A DNA stretch of 41,992 nt from Anaerolineae bacterium. Lineage in GTDB: Bacteria > Chloroflexota > Anaerolineae > UBA4142 > SHND01. The stretch covers positions 1 to 41,992 of the forward strand of contig JAJTXZ010000041.1 in NCBI GenBank assembly GCA_021463195.1, read 5' to 3'. Both the position numbers and the translations under genes were made by a program. Positions 7,646 to 15,925 of this stretch are shown piece after piece (position 1 is the first letter of the stretch; each line of letters opens with the position of its first letter). Below the pieces are notes generated by a model. The model was not told where the DNA came from. It did no database searches and saw nothing but the letters and a program-made list of their open reading frames with translations.

Positions 7646-9113
7646 ATTGACTGCTTTTCACTTCAAATTTACTCGTCTTGACCAGCTTGCCGTCCAGATA
7701 GATTTCGACGCGATACGCGCCATCAGCCAGGCCGCTTTTGTCGCGCAGCGCAAAGGCGTACCACGCGCTGCCCGCGTTGAGCGTCTGCTTGTCGGTAAAA
7801 AGCTCTTGATTATCAAAATACCAACGCGCTTGCAGCGTTTCGCCGCCCCGCATTCCCGCCGCGCCGACGGAAACGTACACAGTTTGGTCGGGGTCGAAAC
7901 GTTGAAAACCCGCCGCATAATCGCTCGGATAATTCTTTCCATCGGGTTCGATTTGATTCGCCATCGTCGCCGCCAAAATCAGCGGCTCGCTCACCTGGCC
8001 GTTACCATTGATTGTAAAACGCGCCATCAAATATTCATACGCGCGCGTATCCACCCAAAATGATTGGTCGGGGTCGCCCGAACTGAGAAACGTCGGAATC
8101 TTTTTTGTGTCAGAAATTTCTTGCGGCGCGCGCTCTTGCACATAATATCCCGAACGGTCAATCCATGTAAAAGGGCGTCCCGGCGAAATCGCATAATCGT
8201 AATCTTCGTACAGCCAATAGATGTGCGCCAATTCATGCGCCGATGTCGTCGGGTCAGTCGGCGCGTATTGCCCGGTGACAACGCCTTTGACATCGCGCAA
8301 TGCCATGCCCAACGCGCCGCGCTTGCCGTGCGCGGCATACCATCCTGGCGGCAGCACGCCGACAATGAGCGAAGCATCCGATTTTAATCGCCGCGCCGCC
8401 AGCGCGATTGTCGCGTACAACAAGTGCATCGCCTGTCCGTCCGTTTCGCCTTGATTATCCACGAGACGTTTCTCGTTCGGCGCGAGCATGTGCGGCGCGA
8501 GCGTGTAATCCAACGTAATTTGCTCTTTGCTCAATGGATATACGCCGCGCAAAAAATTTAGATTCTCCTGAACAAATTCGGGGAACTTGGTGTCGAAATT
8601 ATAACGCGCGCGCTGTTCGGCGGTCCAATCCACCGGCAAAAAATAACCGCGAATGGTTTCATTCGGTTTGACCATCGGCAGCGTAAGCGTCTGCGCGTTA
8701 TTAGCCAAGTCAACATCCGCGGTGGCATTCAACGCATCCACGCGCACATTGATTGTTTGCGTCTGGAAATTCTGCGGCGCGCCGACAAACACATCAATCG
8801 CCGTTTCTTTGCCTTGCGCCAACGCGGTTTCCGCAAACGTCTTGCCGTCAAATTCAACCGTCACGCGCACCTCTGTCGCGTCCGCGCCCGTGTAGCCGAC
8901 AACGGCGCGCACCACCGTATCTTTGCCCAAAATTAACGGTTCGCCGTACACCGCCTGCGTCACATGCACTGCCGCGAGCGATATGTCGGATGCGGTTTGC
9001 GCGCGCGCAACCGCGCCGAACGTCGTCCAAGCCAAAATGCCCAGCGCGACGCCGAGATAAAATAGACGCGGCGCGCGCAACGCCGCAGAAAGAATGCGAT
9101 ACCATCGTTTCAT
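7644..9113 (-). CDS. Secreted HELAH zinc metallopeptidase with Ig-like domains
   Basis: The product is 489 residues. A signal peptide (to about AVARAQ, residue 38) is followed by a CARDB-like beta domain (about 45-145: VTVEFDGKTFAETALAQGKETAIDVFV...VDLANNAQTLTLP). A catalytic region has HELAH at about 293-297, the HExxH zinc site. Six residues later comes a Glu (HELAHIYWLYE), the spacing of the third ligand in metzincins but with Glu in place of His or Asp. The C-terminal 90 residues (ARWYFDNQELF...YRVEIYLDGKLVKTSKFEV) form another beta-sandwich. I do not recognise a named peptidase family. The ATG at 9113 follows the upstream stop by two bases, so the gene is coupled to the X-Ig-X gene at 9116. 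Exported; substrate unknown. Confidence 0.7.
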   Translation of the reverse strand: MKRWYRILSAALRAPRLFYLGVALGILAWTTFGAVARAQTASDISLAAVHVTQAVYGEPLILGKDTVVRAVVGYTGADATEVRVTVEFDGKTFAETALAQGKETAIDVFVGAPQNFQTQTINVRVDALNATADVDLANNAQTLTLPMVKPNETIRGYFLPVDWTAEQRARYNFDTKFPEFVQENLNFLRGVYPLSKEQITLDYTLAPHMLAPNEKRLVDNQGETDGQAMHLLYATIALAARRLKSDASLIVGVLPPGWYAAHGKRGALGMALRDVKGVVTGQYAPTDPTTSAHELAHIYWLYEDYDYAISPGRPFTWIDRSGYYVQERAPQEISDTKKIPTFLSSGDPDQSFWVDTRAYEYLMARFTINGNGQVSEPLILAATMANQIEPDGKNYPSDYAAGFQRFDPDQTVYVSVGAAGMRGGETLQARWYFDNQELFTDKQTLNAGSAWYAFALRDKSGLADGAYRVEIYLDGKLVKTSKFEVKSSQ

Positions 9114-9115
9114 AT

Positions 9116-10750
9116 TCAACGCCCCAAGTGTTCGGTATAACTCAAAATAAGCTTGGCGGGGGCGCGCGCGCCAATGACACTCAACACATATTGCCCCGTT
9201 TCAAGACGCATTTTTTTCAACGCCGCATCGTCGCCGCGCGTGTATGTAAAAAAAGGCGTAAAGTAATCGGGCGATTCGTACAGCGTAAATCCTGTCGCCT
9301 CGCCGCTCAATTCGGATACGCTAAAGTTATCCGCGTAGCCGCCCACCGGAATCAAGAATGAACCTGTCGTCAACTGTTCGCCCCATGCTTCATTCGTCAA
9401 GGTGGCTTGGACCGCGCGCGGCGCGCTGGAATAGCGCGCCGCTGGGGCGCCGGTGAAATTCTTGGAAAGGAAATCACGGTCCGATGTGCGCACGCCATTC
9501 TCATCCACCGCCGACACAAACGCGAAATTGGACCACAACTGATTTTCGCTAATCGCGCCGCGCACATACGCATCCCATACATCCGCGCGCAGCACAAAAT
9601 AAAGTCTATAGGTATGTCCATCCGCCGCCGCGTGCAACAAAATCGGATACAACAAGCCGGCATTGGGCATCACAGTTCGCATGGTGCCAAGCATGCGCGA
9701 CAACTGCGAATAGACCGCGCGGTCAAACGCGCTCGAAACCGCGCGCGCCTGCGCGACGGCAATGCCCACCACGCTGCCCGTCGGTCCGGTATCCTCAACA
9801 TAATCCGCGTCCGTTTGGCGATATCCTTGACTCGCTAAACCATCGTTCACCGCTTGAATTTGGAGTTTAACATCTTGGCCCGGCGGCGCGTTCACCAAAA
9901 TTTGCGTTGACGCGTTCAGCGTCGCGTCGCTGGCGCGCAGCAAGACCAAACCCAATGCGCGCGACGAAATAATTTTATTGCGCGCCGTGCCAAGTTGATC
10001 AGTTTGCGCGATGCCCAATGCCTTTTCATCTTGCCCACGTACTTCGTACGTAAAATTTACGCCGCGCCCCGGCAGCCCCGCGTACGTGGCATCGGTCAGC
10101 GTCGCCATCAAATAACCCGCCGCCGCGCCGTCCGCCGGCAGAAATGTCGTCGAAGGTTCAAGCAAAATATTTTCCGCTTGCGCGTTCGGATTGTCATTCA
10201 CTGGCGGCAGTGGATTATTGCCTCCTTGCCCCGTAAAATCTTTGTTGGTCTGATTTTTGGTGGTTTGATTTTGCGTAGTGAAATCTTTGGCGGTAACGTA
10301 TTTTTTCGCGTCGTTGTCATAAAAAAGAATTTTAGCGCGGACGCCCTTCCACCAATCCGCGCCTTTGACGCGTTTAGCGATCAACGCGTCCCAATCCGCC
10401 AGCGTCGTCTGGAAAATCAAAAGCCAGCGGTCATGGCGCAAGACCACTAGCCGCTGACGCGTATGCGGATAATATTTCGCGAGCGCCTGAAAACCTTTGA
10501 CAACCTGCCCCACCACAAAAGTATCATCCACATTGAGCGTGATGGTTTGCATCTGCACGTACGCCGCATCCGTCATTGGGCTGCCTTGCGCGTCGCGTGG
10601 CACGCCCACCTCAATCACGTCAAAACCCGCGGTCACGAGATTGGAAAAAACCAAATCGGCGGGATTCGGATTCTGCGCGCGCGCCGCGTTTGACAACCCC
10701 AAGCTGCACAATACGAGCAGCGCGATTCCGTACACAATTCGTTTCAACAC
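9116..10750 (-). CDS. Secreted protein, X-(Ig-like)-X architecture, unknown
   Basis: The product is 544 residues from the GTG at 10750, which has GGAG five bases upstream and puts a normal signal peptide (LKRIVYGIALLVLCSLGL...ARAQ) at the N-terminus. An upstream ATG at 10858 lies in a hairpin and adds an unlikely leader. After the signal come a domain of about 130 residues (called X here), a Big_1-like beta domain (AENILLEPSTTFLPADGAAAGYLMATLTD...), a second X domain and a C-terminal beta domain of about 90 residues. Each X has GL.AL...YP followed by beta strands and ends near a KDF or RDF segment followed by NFTG or DFTG. The protein at 11555-13300 has the same layout. No enzyme motif is visible. 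It probably acts outside the membrane together with the peptidase coupled to it. Confidence 0.65.
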   Translation of the reverse strand: MLKRIVYGIALLVLCSLGLSNAARAQNPNPADLVFSNLVTAGFDVIEVGVPRDAQGSPMTDAAYVQMQTITLNVDDTFVVGQVVKGFQALAKYYPHTRQRLVVLRHDRWLLIFQTTLADWDALIAKRVKGADWWKGVRAKILFYDNDAKKYVTAKDFTTQNQTTKNQTNKDFTGQGGNNPLPPVNDNPNAQAENILLEPSTTFLPADGAAAGYLMATLTDATYAGLPGRGVNFTYEVRGQDEKALGIAQTDQLGTARNKIISSRALGLVLLRASDATLNASTQILVNAPPGQDVKLQIQAVNDGLASQGYRQTDADYVEDTGPTGSVVGIAVAQARAVSSAFDRAVYSQLSRMLGTMRTVMPNAGLLYPILLHAAADGHTYRLYFVLRADVWDAYVRGAISENQLWSNFAFVSAVDENGVRTSDRDFLSKNFTGAPAARYSSAPRAVQATLTNEAWGEQLTTGSFLIPVGGYADNFSVSELSGEATGFTLYESPDYFTPFFTYTRGDDAALKKMRLETGQYVLSVIGARAPAKLILSYTEHLGR

Positions 10751-10825
10751 ACGCACTCCAATTCGGCGCCATGCCGCGTCCACCACACGCAAAGCGTTTC
10801 CATTCGCCAAGCCAAGCCCATATAC

Positions 10826-10869
10826 AAAAATGAGAGAAGCAAGCGCGCGCGCCGACATCTCTCATTTTT
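10826..10869 (-). terminator. Hairpin between the DUF350 gene and the X-Ig-X gene
   Basis: AAAAATGAGAGA (10826-10837) and TCTCTCATTTTT (10858-10869) are perfectly complementary over 12 bp with a 20-nt loop. The T-rich arm follows on the minus strand. It probably ends or attenuates transcription leaving the DUF350 pair. Confidence 0.6.
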
Positions 10870-10893
10870 ATTTTCAATCCTCACGCGTGCGCA

Positions 10894-11172
10894 TTATTTC
10901 GCCAATACGACATAGACGACAATGGCTACGGCGATGGTAAAGGCCGCCCACACAATGCCGACTGCCAGATTGCCCTTTTTCAATTCTTCCCACTCATTCA
11001 GTCCGGGCGTCAACAGATTCAGCACGCGAAAGCCGACCGCGATCGCCGCCGCGAAGCCGACTGCCGCGACGATCGCCCACAGCACGGCAAATAACATATT
11101 CAACGCAATCGAACCGAAATCCGGACCTGCGCCGGGCAGCGGCGGCAAACCGCCTTGCAGAAAAATTCCCAT
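10894..11172 (-). CDS. DUF350-like small membrane protein, copy A
   Basis: The product is 92 residues with a Pro/Gly-rich N-terminus, one hydrophobic segment (about 25-50) and a second (about 70-91). Between them lies LLTPGLNEWEELKKGNLAVGIVWA, which matches the conserved EI-x-x-GN-x-A segment of DUF350 (YjfL/UPF0719) proteins. Family members usually carry two such units (about 130 residues, four membrane spans); this one has a single unit. It is 77/92 identical by my alignment to the next gene, so the two are a tandem duplication. AAGGAG lies nine bases before the ATG at 11172; a GTG/ATG-like start further upstream has no such site. Function is unknown. The duplicates may pair to rebuild the two-unit form (inference). 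Confidence 0.75.
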   Translation of the reverse strand: MGIFLQGGLPPLPGAGPDFGSIALNMLFAVLWAIVAAVGFAAAIAVGFRVLNLLTPGLNEWEELKKGNLAVGIVWAAFTIAVAIVVYVVLAK

Positions 11173-11202
11173 AGTTGTATGCTCCTTGAGGCAAATCAAA
11201 TA

Positions 11203-11481
11203 TTATTTCCCCAGCACGACGTACAATACAATCGCCACCGCGAGCGTAAAGGACGCCCACAAAACGCCAACCGCCATATTGCCTTTTTTCAATTCTTCCC
11301 ACTCGCTCAGTCCGGGCGTCAACACGTCCAAGACGCGAAACGCAATCGCAATCGCCGCGGCGAAACCAATTGCCGCGACGATGGACCATAAAATCGCAAA
11401 CAGCATATTCAACGCAATCGAACCGAAATCCGGACCTGCGCCGGGCAGCGGGGGCAAACCGCCTTGCAGAAAAATCCCCAT
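11203..11481 (-). CDS. DUF350-like small membrane protein, copy B
   Basis: The product is 92 residues, the upstream twin of the gene at 10894-11172. It starts with the same MGIFLQGGLPPLPGAGPDF and has the same two membrane segments and an LTPGLSEWEELKKGNMAVGVLWA loop. Nearly all 15 differences from copy A are conservative swaps among Ile, Val, Leu, Ala and Ser, as expected for a protein kept under selection after duplication. AAGGAG lies eight bases before the ATG at 11481. Thirty bases separate it from copy A. It lies 73 bp downstream of the X-Ig-X gene at 11555. The single DUF350 unit per protein is unusual for the family. Confidence 0.75.
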   Translation of the reverse strand: MGIFLQGGLPPLPGAGPDFGSIALNMLFAILWSIVAAIGFAAAIAIAFRVLDVLTPGLSEWEELKKGNMAVGVLWASFTLAVAIVLYVVLGK

Positions 11482-11554
11482 GATGAGCTCTCCTTGTACA
11501 AGGCCTTGGCGGCGGACAGCGAATCAGCGCACCGACCGCGCGCCAAGACTTTTT

Positions 11555-13300
11555 TTATCCGCCGGTGAAATTCTTGTTGTAAAAATCCTTGAAATTCGAA
11601 ATCGGCTTGCCGTTGCGGTCAATATACGACGACTGGGCAAACACAATGGATAGGAAACTCTGAAATGCCGCTTTTTTCTCGTCCTCTGTCTTGGCGGCAT
11701 TGAGCGCTTGAAGCATGTCATTAAAATCTGTCGCGCTGGCGGAAAAGAACAGCAGATTTTCCTGATATGGAATCAGCACTGCCAACGTTTTCGCGTCCGG
11801 ATAATTAATCCGCAGCGCAGTCATGCCATAGATAATCGGGCCCGTGACCTGATTGATATTGTACGACGCGCCCAAATCAACCACGACGGCGGCAGTGGTC
11901 TTGGCTGAATCCATATAACCCGCTTTCAGCGCCTTGTAACCCTGCGCGCTGAGATACGCAATCACATTATCCGACGCGGGGTCCTGACTGCCCGAGCCGA
12001 GCGTAATTACGCCGGTGCCGCTAACGCCGCCTGCGGTTGCCGTAATCGTCACCGCGCCGTCTTTTTTGCCCGCCGTAAAAACCGCGTCCGCCTGCCCATT
12101 TTCATCCGTCGCCGTCACACGCGGCCGCATCGAACCTTCGCCCGAACCGCTGATTTCAAAATTCACTTCGGCGTTCGGCAGCGGTTGATTGCGCTTGTCA
12201 TACACTGTCACCGTCACAATCGCTTTACTCGCGCCATCGGCAGCCAACGCGGAAGGCGCGACCAGCACGCGCACCGAACTGACGGTATTGCTGCCTTTGG
12301 GTAACGGGGGTCCCGGCGGCGCCTGATACGAACCTGCGCCAAAATTTTTACTGATAAAATCTTTGGCGCCCTTGCCCAAATACGAGTTGGTCTCTAAATC
12401 CCAAACGTCATAGCTCAATTCCTGCGCGAACGCGTCAAAGTCCTTGGACTGAATATAGGCGTCTATCGCTTCCGGAGTCGTATAGTACGCAATCTCGTAT
12501 TTGTCGCTGTAATGCAAAAACACATACAGCGTTTTGGAATCGGGAAAAGCTTGGCGCAGCGCGGTCAGCCCATCCACAATTTGTTTGGTCGTCTGCGAGC
12601 TATAGAGGTCTTGGCTCGCGGGCTGCATCACGGCAAAGGCAAACAAATTGCCGCTCTTGCCTTTGGTCTCGGCGAACTCTAAAACTTGATAGCCCGCATC
12701 CTTGAGCGCTTGCTCGGCGCCGCCCGCCGCGTCAGATTCCCCAATATCGGTAGCGTCCGCAATGGTGAAATTACCCGAAGCAATCAATTTGCCGCCAACC
12801 GAAAAATTGACCGTCCATTGTCCGGTCAACTGCGCGTTCGCTGTGCCTGCTACCTTGATAAACTTGCGCGCCACATTCGTATCGGCAAAAGTTTTGGCAT
12901 CCGACGGAAAAGTCGTCACCGTGCCCGTATCGCTGCCGTACCAATCCGAAGCTATCGGCGAGCCGTCCGGCGCAATGAATTGTGTATCTATCGTAAATTG
13001 TTTTTGGTCCGCGCCGCCTTCTTCTACAATCGTCGCCCACGCATAAATCGTTGGTGTATCCGGGGCAAAACTCGCCACATAGGTATTATCCTTGGGGTCG
13101 GCGCTAAAACTATATTTAAGCGTATAGCCCGTACCCGATTGCTCCGTTTGGGGCATCTGCTCCTGCGCGTCGCGACGCGTGTCCGGCATCATGCGCGCGC
13201 CGCGTATTGGCGGTTCAGCGTGCGTTGCCGTCACAAACCAGACGAACGCGCCCGCCAGAGCCAGCGCGACCAATCCACCGCGTAGTATCCATCGTGACAC
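11555..13300 (-). CDS. Secreted protein, beta-X-(Big_1)-X architecture, unknown
   Basis: The product is 581 residues. The GTG at 13300 has AGGAGG six bases upstream. A signal peptide (to about ATHAEPP) is followed by a beta-sandwich region (about 55-190), an X domain (about 195-330), a clear bacterial Ig-like Big_1 domain (about 345-435: VRVLVAPSALAADGASKAIVTVTVYDKRNQPLPNAEVNFEISGSG, given here only to show the type) and a second X domain (about 440-581). Both X copies share GY..L, GLTALR or GMTALR, (F/Y)PD(S/A)KTL, a YD or YIDRNG element and KDF(I/Y)(S/N)KNF at the end. The same X-Ig-X order occurs in the protein at 9116-10750. It is probably the first gene of the cluster. Function is unknown. 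Confidence 0.65.
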   Translation of the reverse strand: MSRWILRGGLVALALAGAFVWFVTATHAEPPIRGARMMPDTRRDAQEQMPQTEQSGTGYTLKYSFSADPKDNTYVASFAPDTPTIYAWATIVEEGGADQKQFTIDTQFIAPDGSPIASDWYGSDTGTVTTFPSDAKTFADTNVARKFIKVAGTANAQLTGQWTVNFSVGGKLIASGNFTIADATDIGESDAAGGAEQALKDAGYQVLEFAETKGKSGNLFAFAVMQPASQDLYSSQTTKQIVDGLTALRQAFPDSKTLYVFLHYSDKYEIAYYTTPEAIDAYIQSKDFDAFAQELSYDVWDLETNSYLGKGAKDFISKNFGAGSYQAPPGPPLPKGSNTVSSVRVLVAPSALAADGASKAIVTVTVYDKRNQPLPNAEVNFEISGSGEGSMRPRVTATDENGQADAVFTAGKKDGAVTITATAGGVSGTGVITLGSGSQDPASDNVIAYLSAQGYKALKAGYMDSAKTTAAVVVDLGASYNINQVTGPIIYGMTALRINYPDAKTLAVLIPYQENLLFFSASATDFNDMLQALNAAKTEDEKKAAFQSFLSIVFAQSSYIDRNGKPISNFKDFYNKNFTGG

Positions 13301-13691
13301 TCGGCACCTCCTGAATATGATATTTTGCTATCCCTGACTAGCGTCCGAATAAAAAATCTAAAACGAATGTTTATTTAGTCTGGAGAAAAAAGTCTTGCGC
13401 GATTTTGCGCGAACCAAGTTCGCGACGGGTTAAAAGCAAGCGCAGACTGGCATGCGAGAACGCAGAGATATTTTGTGTTTTCGTTGGCGTGAATTGGATG
13501 TACCAGCGCACTGACCCTTCCAAATAAACTATGGCCGGTTGAACAACATGAACGAGTCAGAATAGAAGAATAGCGATATTTTACAAACTAATGTGGATAC
13601 ATGTCAAGAGCGTTACGCGTGGCGCGTTTGTTTGGGGTGGACAAATCAGGCGCGCGGTTTGTCATTGCAAAAAGCGCGGCGACGCATTCCA
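13301..13691. other. Intergenic region of 391 bp
   Basis: This gap lies between the stop of rel and the ribosome site of the X-Ig-X gene at 13300. It must hold the promoter of the envelope cluster, but I see no convincing -35/-10 pair. AT-rich stretches lie near 13318-13375 and 13500-13590. No reading frame here looks coding on either strand. Confidence 0.5.
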
Positions 13692-15845
13692 CTAGTTGGA
13701 AACGCGTCGCGCTTCCAACACATTCGGCAATCGTTCTATTTTATTCAAGATACGCGTCAGTTGATTCGCGTTGCCAATTTCCAACGTCGCATTGACCAGC
13801 GCGGTATTGTCGCGACGCGATTTGCTGCTCACCGCCGTCATATTCACATTCTCGCCGGCAACAACGCCCGACAAATCGTACAACAAACCCGAACGGTCAA
13901 ACGCGCGCACTTCAATCGTCACCGGATACACCTGTTCTTGTTTCATCCCGTGCCACGAAAGCGTGACCCAACGTCCGTCCGAACCTTCATGATCAATCAC
14001 ATTTTTGCAATCGCGCCGATGAATCATAATGCCGCGTCCGCGTGAAATATAACCGATAATTTCGTCGCCCGGCAGCGGCTTGCAGCACTGCGCGACGCGC
14101 GTCAACAAACCGCCCACGCCGCCAACTTCTAACCGCATATCGGACGATGTTTTGGCGCGCGCTTTTGTCTCGAGCAAAGGCATTGGCTCAGCCAGCGCGG
14201 ATTTTGGCTGCTCCAAATCAAGCAGCTTGACGCCGATTTGTTGCAGACTGATATCGGCATAACCAATCGCTTCCGCCAATTCGTCCACATTTTTATAATT
14301 GAACAGCTTGGCAATCTCGTCCAAATTTTTTTGCGTCAACCCAAAACGGCGCAATTCTTTTTCCAACAGCGCGCGCCCTTCGCCCCGCGCGACTTCGCGT
14401 TCTTGCTTTTTAAAATACTGGCGAATTTTTTCGCGCGCGCGCGCCGTATGCACCAAACTGAGCGTCGGATTCAACCAATCGCGCGACGGGCCGCCTTTTT
14501 TCGCCGTGAGAATTTCCACGCGGTCGCCGGTCTTGAGCGCCGTTTCGAGCGCGACCAGTTTGCCATTCACTTTGGCGCCGCGGCAGCGATTGCCGACTTC
14601 GGTGTGAATGTGATAGGCAAAGTCAATCGGCGTCGCGCCGGCAGCCAATTCAATAATTTTACCTTTGGGCGTAAACACATAGACCTGATCGTGAAATACA
14701 TCCGTCTTGAGCGCGTCCACATATTCGCTGGCGGAACTGACCTCGGCGCGCCATTCCTGCAACTGCCGCAGCCAGTTAATTTTCTCTTCCAACTTGGGAT
14801 CGCGTTTGCCGCCCGGTTCTTTGTAACGCCAATGCGCGGCGACGCCATATTCCGCGATTTGGTGCATTTCACGCGTGCGAATTTGCACCTCCAGCGCCTT
14901 GCCGCCAGGGCCAATCACCGCCGTATGCAAAGATTGATACGCGTTCTCCTTGGGTTTCGCGATGTAATCGTCAAACTCGCCGGGAATCGGCGTCCACAAT
15001 GAATGCACAATGCCAAACACCTGATAACATTGATTCTTGTCATTCACAAGACAGCGAATCGCGCGAATATCGTAAATATGTTCAAAATCGCGCCGCTTGG
15101 CAAGCATCTTTTTATAAATCGCGTAAATATGTTTGGGGCGCCCCGTAATCTCCGCCGTAATATCGTCTTGCGCCAAACGTTCGCGCAGCTGCGTAATCGC
15201 TTGTCCAATATAAGAATGTCGGTCATCGCGGTCATCCGATAACAACGCTTCAATTTCGTCAAACTTGGCGGGTTCCAGATATTTCAATGCCAAATCTTCG
15301 AGTTCGCGACGAATATTATAGATGCCAAGCCGATTGGCGAGCGGCGCGAAAATTTCGAGCGTCTCGCGCGCGATTTTGATTTGTCTTGCGTGCGACAGCG
15401 CGCCCAACGTCCGCATATTGTGCAAACGGTCGGCGAGCTTGATCAAGACCACCCGTATATCCTCCGCCATCGCCAAAAACATTTTCCGCAGCGATTCCGC
15501 TTCCACCTGCTCTTTGCCGTAACTTTCCAATTTGGAAAGTTTGGTCACGCCATCCACGAGATTCGCCACATCGTCGCCAAACTGCGCGCGCAATTCTTCC
15601 ACCGTGACCGCCGTATCTTCCGGCACATCGTGCAGCAAACCCGCCACAATCGTATCGCCATCCATATACAAATCGGCGAGGATTTTGGCAGTCGCCAACG
15701 AATGCGTCACATACGGCTCGCCCGACGAACGCGTTTGGCCCGCGTGCGCGGTAACCGCCACCGCGTACGCGCGTTCAATGCGCTCGGCATCCATCTCGGG
15801 CGCATACGATTGCGCCAACGCGATTAAAAATTCCAAATCCGTCAT
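13692..15845 (-). CDS. rel: Bifunctional (p)ppGpp synthetase/hydrolase, Rel family
   Basis: The product is 717 residues with the full long RSH layout: HD hydrolase (HAGQTRSSGEPYVTH, then HDVPEDT at about 72-78 and KLADRLHNMRTL), synthetase (GRPKHIYAIYKKM, YDIRAIRC, YIAKPKENAYQSLHT at about 235-330), TGS (VFTPKGKIIELAAGATPIDFAYHIH), the conserved-Cys region (RVAQCCKPLPGDEIIGYI) and a C-terminal ACT domain. It makes and degrades the stringent-response alarmone in the cytoplasm. The HD residues are intact, so hydrolysis is expected. Yet the synthetase carries EFDD where bifunctional enzymes usually have RxKD. GGAG lies five bases before the ATG at 15845. It is transcribed alone, divergently from the lipoprotein gene at 15926. 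Confidence 0.96.
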   Translation of the reverse strand: MTDLEFLIALAQSYAPEMDAERIERAYAVAVTAHAGQTRSSGEPYVTHSLATAKILADLYMDGDTIVAGLLHDVPEDTAVTVEELRAQFGDDVANLVDGVTKLSKLESYGKEQVEAESLRKMFLAMAEDIRVVLIKLADRLHNMRTLGALSHARQIKIARETLEIFAPLANRLGIYNIRRELEDLALKYLEPAKFDEIEALLSDDRDDRHSYIGQAITQLRERLAQDDITAEITGRPKHIYAIYKKMLAKRRDFEHIYDIRAIRCLVNDKNQCYQVFGIVHSLWTPIPGEFDDYIAKPKENAYQSLHTAVIGPGGKALEVQIRTREMHQIAEYGVAAHWRYKEPGGKRDPKLEEKINWLRQLQEWRAEVSSASEYVDALKTDVFHDQVYVFTPKGKIIELAAGATPIDFAYHIHTEVGNRCRGAKVNGKLVALETALKTGDRVEILTAKKGGPSRDWLNPTLSLVHTARAREKIRQYFKKQEREVARGEGRALLEKELRRFGLTQKNLDEIAKLFNYKNVDELAEAIGYADISLQQIGVKLLDLEQPKSALAEPMPLLETKARAKTSSDMRLEVGGVGGLLTRVAQCCKPLPGDEIIGYISRGRGIMIHRRDCKNVIDHEGSDGRWVTLSWHGMKQEQVYPVTIEVRAFDRSGLLYDLSGVVAGENVNMTAVSSKSRRDNTALVNATLEIGNANQLTRILNKIERLPNVLEARRVSN

Positions 15846-15891
15846 ACTCGCTCCACTTCTTGAAAGTGAATTTTACCTGTCCGCCTATTTT

Positions 15892-15919
15892 TTGTAAAGA
15901 GAAAATTTTCGGATACACT
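15892..15919 (+). promoter_or_regulatory. Promoter of the glycosidase-like lipoprotein, leaderless layout
   Basis: The -35 is TTGTAA (15892-15897), the spacer is 16 bp, and the -10 is TACACT (15914-15919). The ATG follows six bases later, at the expected transcription start. Confidence 0.6.
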
Positions 15920-15925
15920 CGCGCC

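Noticed and set aside
10751-10858. ATG 10858 as start of the X-Ig-X gene
   Set aside because: It lies in a terminator-like hairpin and would put 36 residues before the signal peptide. GTG 10750 has GGAG at good spacing.
15860-15925. Earlier ATG for the glycosidase-like lipoprotein
   Set aside because: The upstream 22 codons overlap the -35/-10 region, and the lipoprotein signal begins exactly at ATG 15926.
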